Origin: Geminicoccaceae bacterium
GTDB lineage: Bacteria; Pseudomonadota; Alphaproteobacteria; Geminicoccales; Geminicoccaceae
Length of the DNA: 64,000 nt
Assembly (NCBI GenBank): GCA_028279345.1
Contig: JANQNY010000039.1
Span: 1 to 64,000, forward strand
Direction: 5' to 3'
Shown here in pieces: positions 17,843-26,858 of this stretch. A program made the translations under genes and the position numbers. The number at the start of each line of letters is the position of its first letter. The first letter of the stretch is position 1. Below the pieces are notes generated by a model. The model did not search any database and had not been told where the DNA came from. It saw only the letters and a program-made list of their open reading frames with translations.

Positions 17843-18847
17843 CTAGCCCGGCACTGGCGCGTCAGCCCTCACCAGCCCGTCGCTCTTGAGATCAGCCCAC
17901 AGCGCCGCGGGAATTGGGGCTGCCAAGTGGGCGAGGTTGGCGCGGGTCTGTTCCGCTGTACGGGAGCCGGGGATGACACTGGCGACCGCCGCGTGCGCGA
18001 GCGGAAATTGGAGGGCCGCAGCCTCGAGCGCCACGCCGTCGGCGGCGCACACCTCCGCGAGGCGATCGCGCCGCGCAATCAGGTCAGAGGGCGCCTCCGC
18101 GTAGTTCCAGGTGTCGCCGCCGGCGAGCAGGCCCGAGTTACAGGGGCCACCGACGATGATCGACGTACCGCGCGCAACGCAGGCGGGCATCAGGTCGTCA
18201 AGTGCGTCCTGCTCCAAAAGCGTGTAGCGACCGGCCAAGAGGAAGCAGTCCCAGTCGGCCCGGTCGAGCGCCGCCATCAGCACCGCGGTCTCGTTGACGC
18301 CGATGCCGTAGGCGCCGATCAGCCCTTCGGCCTTGAGTGCCTGCAGCGCCCGCAACCCGCCGGTCATCACCACCTCGAAGTGGGCCGCGTGATTGGCGCC
18401 GTGCGTGCACTCGCCGATGTCGTGGAGGAACAGCATGTCCACGCGGTCGAGGCCAAGCCGGTGCAGGCTGTCCTCGAAGCTCCGCCGCACCGCGTCGTAG
18501 CCATAGTCGTAGATCGGACGGAAAGGCAGGGGATCGACCCATGGGCGCTTGGCTTTCGGCGCGTGGGCGTCCGGTATCAGAAGTCGGCCGACCTTGGTGG
18601 AGAGGACGTGGTCGTCGCGCGGCTGGCAGCGTAGGGCGTCCCCGGTCCGACGTTCGGCGCGGCCGAAGCCATAGAAAGGCGCCGTGTCAAAGTACCGGAC
18701 GCCACCATCCCAAGCGGCGTGGAACGCACCTGCGGCGGCCTCGTCGTTCACGGCCTCTAGATTACCGCCGATCGGCGCCGTACCGAGCCCGAGCGTCGTG
18801 ACCTCGACCTCGGTATGACCGAGCCGGCGCGTAGGCAGCGGCTCCAA
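17843..18847 (-). CDS. Aldo/keto reductase, aldose-dehydrogenase-like
   Basis: The 334-residue protein has the AKR signatures RRLGHTEVEVTTLGLGTAPIG (start), GVRYFDTAPFYGFGRAERR with catalytic Asp and Tyr, STKVGR with Lys, and FLHDIGE near residue 145. Long D-threo-aldose 1-dehydrogenase / L-fucose dehydrogenase and pyridoxal 4-dehydrogenase homologues share this layout. The likely reaction is NAD(P)-linked oxidation of an aldose to its lactone. No ATG fits: the TTG at 18847 lies 13 nt after the aldehyde dehydrogenase stop, with AGGAAGG overlapping that stop region. It is therefore cotranscribed with the dehydrogenase; the lactonase gene lies beyond the island on the same strand. Confidence 0.8.
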   Translation of the reverse strand: MEPLPTRRLGHTEVEVTTLGLGTAPIGGNLEAVNDEAAAGAFHAAWDGGVRYFDTAPFYGFGRAERRTGDALRCQPRDDHVLSTKVGRLLIPDAHAPKAKRPWVDPLPFRPIYDYGYDAVRRSFEDSLHRLGLDRVDMLFLHDIGECTHGANHAAHFEVVMTGGLRALQALKAEGLIGAYGIGVNETAVLMAALDRADWDCFLLAGRYTLLEQDALDDLMPACVARGTSIIVGGPCNSGLLAGGDTWNYAEAPSDLIARRDRLAEVCAADGVALEAAALQFPLAHAAVASVIPGSRTAEQTRANLAHLAAPIPAALWADLKSDGLVRADAPVPG

Positions 18848-18860
18848 GCGCGCGCCCTTC

Positions 18861-20345
18861 CTACCGATCAAGCCCGCCGATGCTGACGTATTTGATCTCG
18901 AGGAAGTCATCGAGGCCGTATTTGGAGCCTTCGCGGCCGAGGCCGCTCTCCTTGAAGCCGCCGAATGGGGCCACCTCGGTCGAGACGACGCCGTCATTGA
19001 CGCCGACGATGCCCACCTCAAGGGCTTCGGCGACGCGCAGCACGCGGCCGATGTCGCGGGCGTAGAAGTAGCCGGCGAGGCCCACGTCGCTGTCGTTGGC
19101 GAGCTGGATCGCCTCCTCCTCTGTGTCGAAACGGAAGAGCGGCGCCACGGGGCCGAAGGTCTCCTCGTGCGCGATGAGCATGTCGGGCGTGCAGCCCGCG
19201 AGCACGGTCGGCTCGAAGAACAGCGCGCCCGCCTTGTGGCGGTTGCCGCCCGTGACGACGCGGGCACCCTTGCCGGTCGCATCCTCGATGTGCTCCTCCA
19301 CCTTGTCGATTGCCGAGGGCTCGATCAGCGGGCCCACCTCGACGCCGCTCTCGGTGCCGTGGCCGACCTTGAGCTCGGCGACCTTCTTGGCGAACGCGTC
19401 GGCGAAGGCGTCGTGCACGCCCGCCTGCACGTAGAGCCGGTTCATGCAGACACAGGTCTGGCCCGCATTGCGGAACTTGGAGGCCACGGCACCCGTGGCC
19501 GCAGCCTCCAAATCGGCGTCGTCGAAGACGATGAAGGGCGCATGCCCGCCCAGCTCCATCGACACCTTCTTCACCGTGTCGGCGCACTGCTTCAAGAGCA
19601 CCTTGCCAACAGCCGTGGACCCGGTGAACGAAACCTTGCGCACCAGCTTCGAGGACGTGATCTCGCCGCCGATCGGCCCCGACGGGCCCGTCACCATGTT
19701 GATGACGCCCGCGGGGATGCCCGCGCGATCCGCAAGCTCAGCGCAGGCGAGTGCGGTGAGCGGCGTGAGGCCGGCCGGCTTGATCACCACGGTGCAGCCG
19801 ACGGCGAGCGCCGGCGCGCACTTCCTGGTGATCATCGCCATCGGGAAGTTCCAGGGCGTGATCATCCCGCAGACGCCGATCGGCTGTTTCAGCGCCAGAA
19901 TGCGCCGGGTCGGGAAGGGCGACGGGATGGTGTCGCCATAGACCCGCTTCGCCTCCTCAGCGTACCACTCGACGAAGGAGGCACCGTAGGTGACCTCACC
20001 CTTGGCTTCGGCGAGCGGCTTGCCTTGCTCGAGCGTCATGAGCATCGCCAGGTCGTCGGCATTCGCCATCAAGAGGTCGAACCAGCGGCGGAGGATCGCC
20101 GTGCGGTCCTTGGCGAGTGTCTTCGACCAGCTCTTGAAGGCACGGTCGGCGGCCTCGATGGCGCGGCGCGTCTCCGCGGCACCGAGCGAAGGCACGTCGC
20201 CCAGATGCTCGCCGTCCGCCGGATTGTGCACGGCAAACCGCTCGCCGCTGTCGGCCCCGATCCACGCGCCGTCGACGTAGCAGAGATCCTTCAAGAGCGA
20301 GGAATCGTTGAGCTTGTGGCGGGGATCCTTGAGCGCCGTCGCCAT
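18861..20345 (-). CDS. gabD: NAD(P)+ succinate-semialdehyde dehydrogenase family
   Basis: The 494-residue aldehyde dehydrogenase has PWNFPMAMITRK (cofactor region), VSFTGSTAVGK, the catalytic Glu in MELGGHAPFIVF, the catalytic Cys in GQTCVCMNRLYV and EETFGPVAPLFRF. It is closest in pattern to GabD succinate- or glutarate-semialdehyde dehydrogenases, but related enzymes oxidise 2,5-dioxopentanoate or lactaldehyde in sugar-acid pathways. The neighbouring AKR and lactonase make the latter possible. The start at 20345 follows AGAGGAGGC. The frame upstream of it is not coding-like. Confidence 0.85.
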   Translation of the reverse strand: MATALKDPRHKLNDSSLLKDLCYVDGAWIGADSGERFAVHNPADGEHLGDVPSLGAAETRRAIEAADRAFKSWSKTLAKDRTAILRRWFDLLMANADDLAMLMTLEQGKPLAEAKGEVTYGASFVEWYAEEAKRVYGDTIPSPFPTRRILALKQPIGVCGMITPWNFPMAMITRKCAPALAVGCTVVIKPAGLTPLTALACAELADRAGIPAGVINMVTGPSGPIGGEITSSKLVRKVSFTGSTAVGKVLLKQCADTVKKVSMELGGHAPFIVFDDADLEAAATGAVASKFRNAGQTCVCMNRLYVQAGVHDAFADAFAKKVAELKVGHGTESGVEVGPLIEPSAIDKVEEHIEDATGKGARVVTGGNRHKAGALFFEPTVLAGCTPDMLIAHEETFGPVAPLFRFDTEEEAIQLANDSDVGLAGYFYARDIGRVLRVAEALEVGIVGVNDGVVSTEVAPFGGFKESGLGREGSKYGLDDFLEIKYVSIGGLDR

Positions 20346-20402
20346 GGGGTGCCTCCTCTGTTCGCTTTGCAAAGACAAGCATAGCGCGACCCGCATTCCG
20401 GA

Positions 20403-21128
20403 TCACGCCCCGGTCGCGAACACCCGCTCCGCGAACGCGGGGTAGCTCGCGCGCAAGGGCGGCGCGACCTGCTCCTCGATGAGCGCCAGGGTCGCCGCGT
20501 CCGGCACCGACCAGGGGGTGGCGTCACGGTCCACGTCGAACGCGAAGCCGGTCGCCGCTCGGATCCGCGCCGCATCTTCCGAGGGCGCATACGCGACCAA
20601 GCGAAACCGCGCGCGTTCTTGGTCGAAGGCAAAGAGCGCCTTGCCCGTCAGGAGATGCGACGGGCCGCCAGGACGGTAGACGTCGGGCGGGCTCGTGCCC
20701 GGTGCGCTGACGAAGTCCACCCGCTCGACCAGGGTGCGCGGGCTGTGCTCCTCGCGATAGAGGATGACGCGCGGCACGACGAAATAGAGATAAGCCGAGC
20801 CGAAGGAGCCAGGGAACCGCTTGGTCAGGTGCGGATAGGTGCCGGTGCCGACGAGGTTGATATTTGCGGTCCCATCGATCTGAACGCCGCCCAAGAAGAA
20901 CACGTCGATGCGCCCCTGCCCGGCGAGGTCGAACAGCTCGCGCGAACCGTCCGTGAAACTGTTCTGGCGCCGATCGTGCAGCACCGTGACGCGTGTGCCG
21001 TGCCGGGCGCGGGCGAGGAATGCGGCACCGGCCGGCACCGGCGACGCGGCACCCACCGCCACGTGGCGCGCGGGACCGATGAGATCGGCGAGCGTGGCGA
21101 TGCGCTGGACCTCGGGCGTGACGCTCAA
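20403..21128 (-). CDS. Family I CoA-transferase, beta subunit
   Basis: The 241-residue protein has the beta-subunit pattern of glutaconate CoA-transferase and the related IpdAB ring-cleaving hydrolases: FFLGGVQIDGTANINLVGTG followed by PGSFGSAYLYF and the late ALFAFD. It pairs with the alpha subunit encoded just upstream, whose stop overlaps this start by 4 nt. I do not see the conserved catalytic Glu context clearly, and IpdB-like proteins lack it, so this may be a hydrolase of the IpdAB type rather than a true CoA-transferase. Its substrate would be an acyl-CoA. Confidence 0.75.
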   Translation of the reverse strand: MSVTPEVQRIATLADLIGPARHVAVGAASPVPAGAAFLARARHGTRVTVLHDRRQNSFTDGSRELFDLAGQGRIDVFFLGGVQIDGTANINLVGTGTYPHLTKRFPGSFGSAYLYFVVPRVILYREEHSPRTLVERVDFVSAPGTSPPDVYRPGGPSHLLTGKALFAFDQERARFRLVAYAPSEDAARIRAATGFAFDVDRDATPWSVPDAATLALIEEQVAPPLRASYPAFAERVFATGA

Positions 21129-21937
21129 GCGGGCACCGCCTCGCCGATGGTTTCGGCGAGCCAGGCCCGAAAGCCTCCTTCCGTCCGCGCAGCCCTGGCG
21201 TAGGCCCTGAGGGCCGCAACATCTGGCTCATAGTGCTCCGCAAGCCCAAGCGGCGCGGCACCACGGGGAGCCTCGGCGATCGCCTCGACATAGAGGCTCG
21301 ACAGCGCGCTGGCGGCCGTCGCCTCGCGCTCGAAGAACGAGCCTTCGACGACCCGCTCGACCGTCACGAGCGCGCGCTCGGCGGCGTGCGCCAGCGTCGC
21401 GAGCTCGCGCCGGCGGCCGATCCAGACATTGCCCTCCGCGTCGGCCGCGGGCGCGTGGAAGAGCGCCACGTCGAGCTTCACGGCGGGTACGAGCACCAGC
21501 GGGTCGCCGCCTTCGGCGAACGGGTTGTCGATCGAGCGGTAGTCGGGGCGATGGGCGAGGATGTCGGAGCCCAAGAGCCCACGCACCGGCAGAAACGGCA
21601 CGCCGCGCTCGGTGGCGGTCAGCGCTGCGTGCAGCGCCGGGCAGGTGCTGTCCTTCACGCGGATGCGCCCAGCCTCGACGGCGCGGTTGAAGCAGGGCGC
21701 AGGCCCCTGTTCACCGAGCGTGACCGCCGCGGTTTCGATCTCCGCGACACAGCCGGCACCTGTGAGCATGTCGGCGTGCAGATTCCCCTGCGGTAGGCAG
21801 AACAAGCGAAGGTCGCGAGCGCTGCGACGAACCAGTGCAAGCGTCGCTGCCATCGCCACGCCCGAATAGTCCGGCGGCACGCCGACGAGCGCGCCATCGG
21901 GGATCGCTTGTGCGATGCCCTCTAAGGTCGTCAGCAC
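21125..21937 (-). CDS. Family I CoA-transferase, alpha subunit
   Basis: This 270-residue partner of the downstream beta subunit has a GVPPDYSGVAMAATLALVRR N-terminal segment, LFCLPQGNLHADMLTGAGC and DVALFHAPAADAEGNVWIG, as in glutaconate/acetate CoA-transferase and IpdA-like alpha chains. The open frame begins further upstream (21970), but the GTG at 21937 has CAGGAGAAC at ideal spacing, so I prefer it. It is divergent from a CaiB/BaiF CoA-transferase, pointing to a locus for acyl-CoA metabolism. Confidence 0.75.
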   Translation of the reverse strand: MLTTLEGIAQAIPDGALVGVPPDYSGVAMAATLALVRRSARDLRLFCLPQGNLHADMLTGAGCVAEIETAAVTLGEQGPAPCFNRAVEAGRIRVKDSTCPALHAALTATERGVPFLPVRGLLGSDILAHRPDYRSIDNPFAEGGDPLVLVPAVKLDVALFHAPAADAEGNVWIGRRRELATLAHAAERALVTVERVVEGSFFEREATAASALSSLYVEAIAEAPRGAAPLGLAEHYEPDVAALRAYARAARTEGGFRAWLAETIGEAVPA

Positions 21938-22029
21938 GCTGTTCTCCTGAACGTGAAACGCCATCACCATCTGCGTGATACAAGACCGCCCCGGCGCGGC
22001 GCCAGGGATTCACGATTGGGGGAGGCAGT

Positions 22030-23235
22030 ATGCGGACCGGCTTCGGCGCGCTCGACGGGCTCAAGGTGATCGACCTGACACGCGTTCTGGGCGGACCTTA
22101 TTGCACGCAGACGCTGGCCGATCACGGCGCGCTGGTGATCAAGATCGAGCCGCCGCAGGGCGACGAGGTGCGCGATTGGGGCCCGCCCTTCGACGAAGCG
22201 GGCGACGCCTCCTACTTCCTGGGCATCAACCGCAACAAGCGCTCGCTCGGGCTCGATCTCGCCAGACCTGAGGGGCGCGACGTGCTGGTGCGGCTACTCG
22301 CCGATGCCGACGTGCTCTTGGAGAACTACAAGCCGGGCGCCATGGAGAAGTGGGGTCTCGGCTATCACGACGTGCTGGCGGAGAGGTTCCCGCGGCTCAT
22401 CCATGCGCGCATCTCGGGCTTCGGCAGCGACGGTCCCTATGGCGGCCTGCCGGGCTACGACGCGGTGGTCCAGGCGATGGCCGGTCATTTCAGCGTCAAC
22501 GGCGACCCCGCGTCGGGGCCGACCCGCATGGGCATCCCGCTCGTCGACATCGGCACCGGACTCTATACGGCACTCGCCATCTGCATGGCCGTCATCGAAC
22601 GCGAGCGGTCGGGGCGGGGACAGTATCTCGACATGACGCTCTACGACACGGCGGTAGCGCTCATGTTTCCGCACATCCCCAACTATGTCCTGTCTGGAAA
22701 GCTGCCGGGCCTCACCGGCAACGCGCATCCCAACATCTGCCCCTATGACAAGTTCACCACCGCCAATGGCGACATCTTCGTAGCGGTCGGCAACAATCGC
22801 AGCTTCGAGCGCTTCTGCGCCGTGATCGAGAAGCCTGAGCTCGCGGCCGATCCACGCTTCCTCACCAACGGCGACCGCCTCGCCAACAGGGCGGCCTTGA
22901 CCGGGATCCTCAGGGCGCGCCTCGCCCAGCTCGACGGCCACACGCTCTGCACGGCGCTCCTCGCCAAAGGCGTTCCCGCAGGGCCGGTCCAGAACACGGC
23001 CGAGGTCTGGGCTGACCCGCACACGCACCATCGCGGCATGGCCGTCGAAGAAGGGAGCTACCGGAACTTCGGCACGCCCATCAAATTCTCGCGCACGCCC
23101 GGCCGCATTGAGCGGACACCACCCCGGTTCGGCGCGCACAGCCGTGAGCTGCTGGCCGATGCCGGCCTCGGCGAGGACGAGATCGACGCGCTGATCGAAA
23201 CGGGCGTCGTGCTGGAGAAGCGACGGCGGGACTGA
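22030..23235 (+). CDS. CaiB/BaiF family III CoA-transferase
   Basis: The 401-residue protein begins with the family signature DGLKVIDLTRVLGGPYCTQ, then has KIEPPQGDEVRDWGPP, NRNKRSLGLDL, YKPGAMEKWGLGY and the catalytic Asp in GIPLVDIGTGLYTALA. Family III enzymes move CoA between carboxylic acids (formyl-CoA:oxalate, succinyl-CoA:mesaconate and similar pairs). GGGAGGCAG lies before the ATG. The substrate pair is not predictable by eye. Confidence 0.9.
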   Translation: MRTGFGALDGLKVIDLTRVLGGPYCTQTLADHGALVIKIEPPQGDEVRDWGPPFDEAGDASYFLGINRNKRSLGLDLARPEGRDVLVRLLADADVLLENYKPGAMEKWGLGYHDVLAERFPRLIHARISGFGSDGPYGGLPGYDAVVQAMAGHFSVNGDPASGPTRMGIPLVDIGTGLYTALAICMAVIERERSGRGQYLDMTLYDTAVALMFPHIPNYVLSGKLPGLTGNAHPNICPYDKFTTANGDIFVAVGNNRSFERFCAVIEKPELAADPRFLTNGDRLANRAALTGILRARLAQLDGHTLCTALLAKGVPAGPVQNTAEVWADPHTHHRGMAVEEGSYRNFGTPIKFSRTPGRIERTPPRFGAHSRELLADAGLGEDEIDALIETGVVLEKRRRD

Positions 23236-23260
23236 CGACCCAAGGCGCGGCGGCCCGTGG

Positions 23261-24235
23261 CTACTCGCTGGTGCGGCGCGGCCGGATCACGACGCGCAAC
23301 GGCTCGATCGTGGCCGTCTCGACAGCCACGCTGACGGACAGCGTCTCGTCTGCCGGCACCGCTGGCAGGAATCCGGCGATCGCGTCTGGCGGCGGCAGCT
23401 GCGCAAGCGCGGCTTCGAGCGCCGGCATCCCGCGAGGAACCCTCTCCCCTACCGAGAAGCTTCGCCACGGGCTCGCTGCGTAGCGCGCGCCTGAAGGGTC
23501 GACCGCGTGGACGCGCCAGACATAGGTTGCGGCCGCTCCGGGCAGCTCGAGCAACGTCGCCGAGACGTCTTCGAAGCGCTCGACCAGCCGACGCGGCCCC
23601 GCAGCATCGATGCGGGCGACGTCCAACAGCACCCGCGCGCCTGGTGGCTGCGGCGGCAACCTCCAGACGAGTGCCACCGTCCAACCGGCACCTCGTGGAA
23701 CGAGAAACGGCACGTCCATCATCGGCTGGGGTGCCGTAAGGTCGAGAGGTTGGGCGCCATCGGCAGCGATCCTGCGTAGCGCCCGCACGCGGTCGCGCGC
23801 CGCCGGCAGCGTGTCCTGGACCGCCGCGTTCCAGCTGGCGGCGAGCGCCGGATTGCGCGGCACGCCCTCGCCCGAGGCGTAGAGCAAAGCCAAGTTGAAG
23901 GCGGCACGCGCATGGCCGTGCGCGGCGGCGCGTCCGTACCACAAGGCGGCCGCCTCAAGATCAGGCGGCACCGCCCGTCCGGCATCGAGAAAGACCGCGA
24001 CGTTGAACTGGGCGGACGGATTGCCCGCCAGGGCTGCCTCCAGATACCAGCGATAGGCGCGCGCGGGATCTGCCGGCACCCCGTCGCCACCGTCATAGAC
24101 CAGCGCCAGGGCGAGTGCGGCTTGCGCATCGCCGGAACGTGCGCGCTGCTCCAACGCCCAGACGTCCAGCGCCGTGCCGGCCACAGGCAGCAGCGGCGCC
24201 AGTGCGGCGAACGCAGCTGCCGCCAGGGCCCTCAT
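23261..24235 (-). CDS. Periplasmic Sel1-like repeat protein
   Basis: The 324-residue precursor has an Ala-rich signal peptide (MRALAAAAFAALAPLLPVAG), then about three Sel1-like repeats (residues about 30-135) with the pattern GDAQAALALALVYDGGDGV, GNPSAQFNVAVFLDAG and GHARAAFNLALLYASGEGV. Sel1 repeats are TPR-like interaction modules. The C-terminal 170 residues look beta-rich, with a YVWRVHAVDPSG stretch like a fibronectin-type segment; that part is unrecognised. It overlaps the OmpA-like gene by 4 nt, so the two are probably made together in the envelope. Confidence 0.75.
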   Translation of the reverse strand: MRALAAAAFAALAPLLPVAGTALDVWALEQRARSGDAQAALALALVYDGGDGVPADPARAYRWYLEAALAGNPSAQFNVAVFLDAGRAVPPDLEAAALWYGRAAAHGHARAAFNLALLYASGEGVPRNPALAASWNAAVQDTLPAARDRVRALRRIAADGAQPLDLTAPQPMMDVPFLVPRGAGWTVALVWRLPPQPPGARVLLDVARIDAAGPRRLVERFEDVSATLLELPGAAATYVWRVHAVDPSGARYAASPWRSFSVGERVPRGMPALEAALAQLPPPDAIAGFLPAVPADETLSVSVAVETATIEPLRVVIRPRRTSE

Positions 24236-24666
24236 CGCATGGTGATCTGGACGATGCGGTTCTGCGGTTCGGGGGTCTGATCGGGGGTCGGCACCGCCAG
24301 CTCCGCCTCGCCGACGCCGACGACCTGCAGCTGCTCTGCACGGATGCCGCGCGCCTTCAGGCCCTCCACCACGGCGATCGCACGCTCGACCGACAGGGCG
24401 AGGTTGACGTCGGCGGGTCCCAGCGTATCGGCCTTGCCGCTCACGACGAAACGGATCCAGTTGCCCTCGCGAAATGCGCGGACCGCGAGGTCGAGTTTTG
24501 CCGCTTCGGCCGGGCTGATCCGCGTGCTGCCGGTGTCGAACAGTAGCGTGACGCCATCCTCGGCAGCGGCCGCTGCCCCGCCGCTCAAGCTGATCGCCAA
24601 AGCGGTGCCCAGTGCGAGGCGGCTTAGCCGCTCGATCTTTGCCTCAATCATGGCATGTCGCAGCAT
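24232..24666 (-). CDS. OmpA-family peptidoglycan-binding-like protein
   Basis: The 144-residue protein has an N-terminal signal sequence (LALGTALAISLSGGAAAA) followed directly by an OmpA-like domain: LLFDTGSTRISPAEAAKL, GKADTLGPADVNLALSVERA and the late PEPQNRIVQITM. Such domains bind peptidoglycan in the periplasm. GAGG lies 9 bp before the ATG at 24666. It is coupled to the Sel1-repeat gene by an ATGA overlap, suggesting a two-protein envelope unit. Confidence 0.85.
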   Translation of the reverse strand: MLRHAMIEAKIERLSRLALGTALAISLSGGAAAAAEDGVTLLFDTGSTRISPAEAAKLDLAVRAFREGNWIRFVVSGKADTLGPADVNLALSVERAIAVVEGLKARGIRAEQLQVVGVGEAELAVPTPDQTPEPQNRIVQITMR

Positions 24667-24838
24667 TGATGTGCCTCGTGGAGGTGCGGACTACATTCAA
24701 TGAGTGAGTGTCGGCGCGCGGGCGATCCGTTCACCGACGGCTCCGGTGGCGGCCTCCACGCAGGGCTCCCCTGCGAGGCTCGGCCTTGGCGACCCGTGAC
24801 CCGCTTTCTACGGTGCGGCAGGGTGCGAGGAGACAGGG

Positions 24839-25684
24839 ATGGACGCGGTATTCTGGCACGACGGCCGCTGGCACGAGGACCAACCGAAGGTGCTCGGTCC
24901 GATGGATCACGCCATGTGGATGAGCTCGTCCGTGTTCGACGGCGCCCGCATCTTCGACGGCTGCGGCCCCGACATCGACCGCCATTGCGAACGGCTCGTC
25001 GACAGCGCCCGGAAGATGCTGCTGCAGCCCAAGCTCGACGCCGAGGCTGTTCAGGGTCTGGTGGTCGACGCCTTCGCTCGGCTGCCGCCCAACAAGGCCT
25101 ACTACGTCCGGCCGATGTTTTTCGCCATGAGGGGCTTCGTGGCGCCCGATCCCGAGAGCACCGAGTTCCTCCTGGCGGTCTACGAGAGCCCGATGCCGAA
25201 GCCGGACGGCTTTTCTCTCAGCGTGGCGCCGTTCCGCAGACCGGCGCGCGACGCGGCGCCGATCGACGCCAAGGCCGGGTGCAACTACCCGAACGGGGCG
25301 CGCGCCCTTGCTTGGGCGCGTGAGCGGGGTTTCGACAATGCGGTCATTCTCGACGCGTGCGCCAATGTCGCCGAGCTGGCCACCGCCAATGTCTGGATCG
25401 TGAAAGATGGTGTCGCCATGACACCAGCGTGGAACGGCACCTTCCTGAACGGCATCACCAAGCAGCGCGTGACGAACTTGTTGATCGCCGACGGCATCGA
25501 CGTCCTCGAGACCACGCTCACCGTCGACGACTTCGCCGAAGCGGACGAGATCTTCTCGACCGGCAATTACGGCAAGGTGATGCCGGTCGTCCGCTTCGAG
25601 CAACGCGATCTGCAACCGGGCCCGATGTACCGCCGGGCGCGCGAACTCTACTTCGACTTTGCCGCGGGCCAGAAGCTCGGCTGA
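24839..25684 (+). CDS. Class IV aminotransferase (branched-chain type)
   Basis: The 281-residue PLP enzyme starts FWHDGRWHEDQP and has SSVFDGARIFDG, the PLP-lysine context PIDAKAGCNYPNGARALAWAR (lysine at about residue 145), AELATANVWIVKDG and a GITKQRVTNLL segment. This matches BCAT/D-amino-acid aminotransferase fold-type IV enzymes. The most likely role is reversible transamination of a branched-chain or similar amino acid with 2-oxoglutarate. AGGAGACAGGG precedes the ATG. It is 26 bp upstream of the quinone oxidoreductase gene. Confidence 0.85.
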   Translation: MDAVFWHDGRWHEDQPKVLGPMDHAMWMSSSVFDGARIFDGCGPDIDRHCERLVDSARKMLLQPKLDAEAVQGLVVDAFARLPPNKAYYVRPMFFAMRGFVAPDPESTEFLLAVYESPMPKPDGFSLSVAPFRRPARDAAPIDAKAGCNYPNGARALAWARERGFDNAVILDACANVAELATANVWIVKDGVAMTPAWNGTFLNGITKQRVTNLLIADGIDVLETTLTVDDFAEADEIFSTGNYGKVMPVVRFEQRDLQPGPMYRRARELYFDFAAGQKLG

Positions 25685-25710
25685 GACGAGCCGAACAGGG
25701 AGAGACAACG

Positions 25711-26685
25711 ATGGTGGTGGCGATCGTCCAAGAGACGCACGGCGGACCTGAGGTGCTCAAGCCGACGGAGGTAGAGATCGGTGCGCCCGGCGACGGCGAG
25801 GTGCGGGTCAGGCACACGGCGATCGGCCTAAACTTCATCGACTGCTATGTGCGTTCAGGGCTCTATCCGCTGCTCGAGCCGCCCGGCACCGTCGGCATGG
25901 AAGCCGCCGGCGTGGTGGAGAGTGCCGGTGCCGGTGTCCAAGGGTTCGCTGCGGGCGACCGCGTGGGCTACGTCTGGAACGTGCCCGGCGCCTACGTCGC
26001 CGAGCGCAACGTACCGGCCCGCTGGCTCGTCAAACTGCCCGCCGGCGTCGACGACCGGCAGGCCGCGGCGATGATGCTCAAGGGCATGACGGCCGAGTAC
26101 CTGCTGCACCGGATGACCCAGGCGCAAGCGGGAGACGCGCTCTTGGTCCATGCGGCGGCAGGCGGCGTCGGTCTGATCCTCACCGCGTGGGCCAAGGCCA
26201 AGGGCTGCCTCGTCATCGGCACCACGAGCACCGACGAGAAGGCGGCGCTCGCCAAGGCGCACGGCGCCGACCACGTCATCGTCACGAGCCGCGAGAGCAT
26301 CCCCGACCGCGTGGCCGAGATCACCAGCGGCGAGGGCTGCATCTACATCTACGACGGCATCGGCAAGGACACGTTCGAGGCGTCGCTCGCCAGCCTCAAA
26401 AAGCACGGCCACCTGGTTTCCTACGGCAACGCGTCGGGCTCGGTCCCGCCGGTCAATCTGCAGGCGCTGTCGCCCAAGTGCGCCCGGATCTCGCGACCAT
26501 CGCTGTTCCCTCACCTGGCGACGCGCACCGATCTCGACGAGGTCTCGGGGAACCTGCTCGCGGCCATGGCCGAGGGGGTGGTGAAGATCGACATCAACCA
26601 GACCTATCCGCTCGCCGAGGCGGCGCGCGCGCACGCCGAGCTCGAAGGACGCAAGACGACCGGGCAGAGCGTGCTCCTGCCTTAG
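25711..26685 (+). CDS. qor: NADPH:quinone oxidoreductase
   Basis: The 324-residue MDR-superfamily protein has the zinc-free quinone reductase signature: GLNFIDCYVRSGLYP, GMEAAGVVESAGAGV, the NADPH-binding VHAAAGGVGLILTAWAKAKG and the terminal AHAELEGRKTTGQSVL. It reduces quinones with NADPH in the cytoplasm. AGGGAGAGA lies 8 bp before the ATG. It probably shares an operon with the aminotransferase gene. Confidence 0.9.
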   Translation: MVVAIVQETHGGPEVLKPTEVEIGAPGDGEVRVRHTAIGLNFIDCYVRSGLYPLLEPPGTVGMEAAGVVESAGAGVQGFAAGDRVGYVWNVPGAYVAERNVPARWLVKLPAGVDDRQAAAMMLKGMTAEYLLHRMTQAQAGDALLVHAAAGGVGLILTAWAKAKGCLVIGTTSTDEKAALAKAHGADHVIVTSRESIPDRVAEITSGEGCIYIYDGIGKDTFEASLASLKKHGHLVSYGNASGSVPPVNLQALSPKCARISRPSLFPHLATRTDLDEVSGNLLAAMAEGVVKIDINQTYPLAEAARAHAELEGRKTTGQSVLLP

Positions 26686-26858
26686 CCGGGCCGGGAACGG
26701 GCGTTCAGCAACCGAAAATAGAAAGCTGCGCGGCACCCATTGCGGTCGGGTCGACCTTAGGCTAGTGTTACGAAGTTACGTTTTCCGCGGAGCGTCGAAG
26801 AAGTGGCCGAAGAGCCGCTCAGAGGCGTGTCTTGGTTTGAGATCAGGGAGCAATATCA

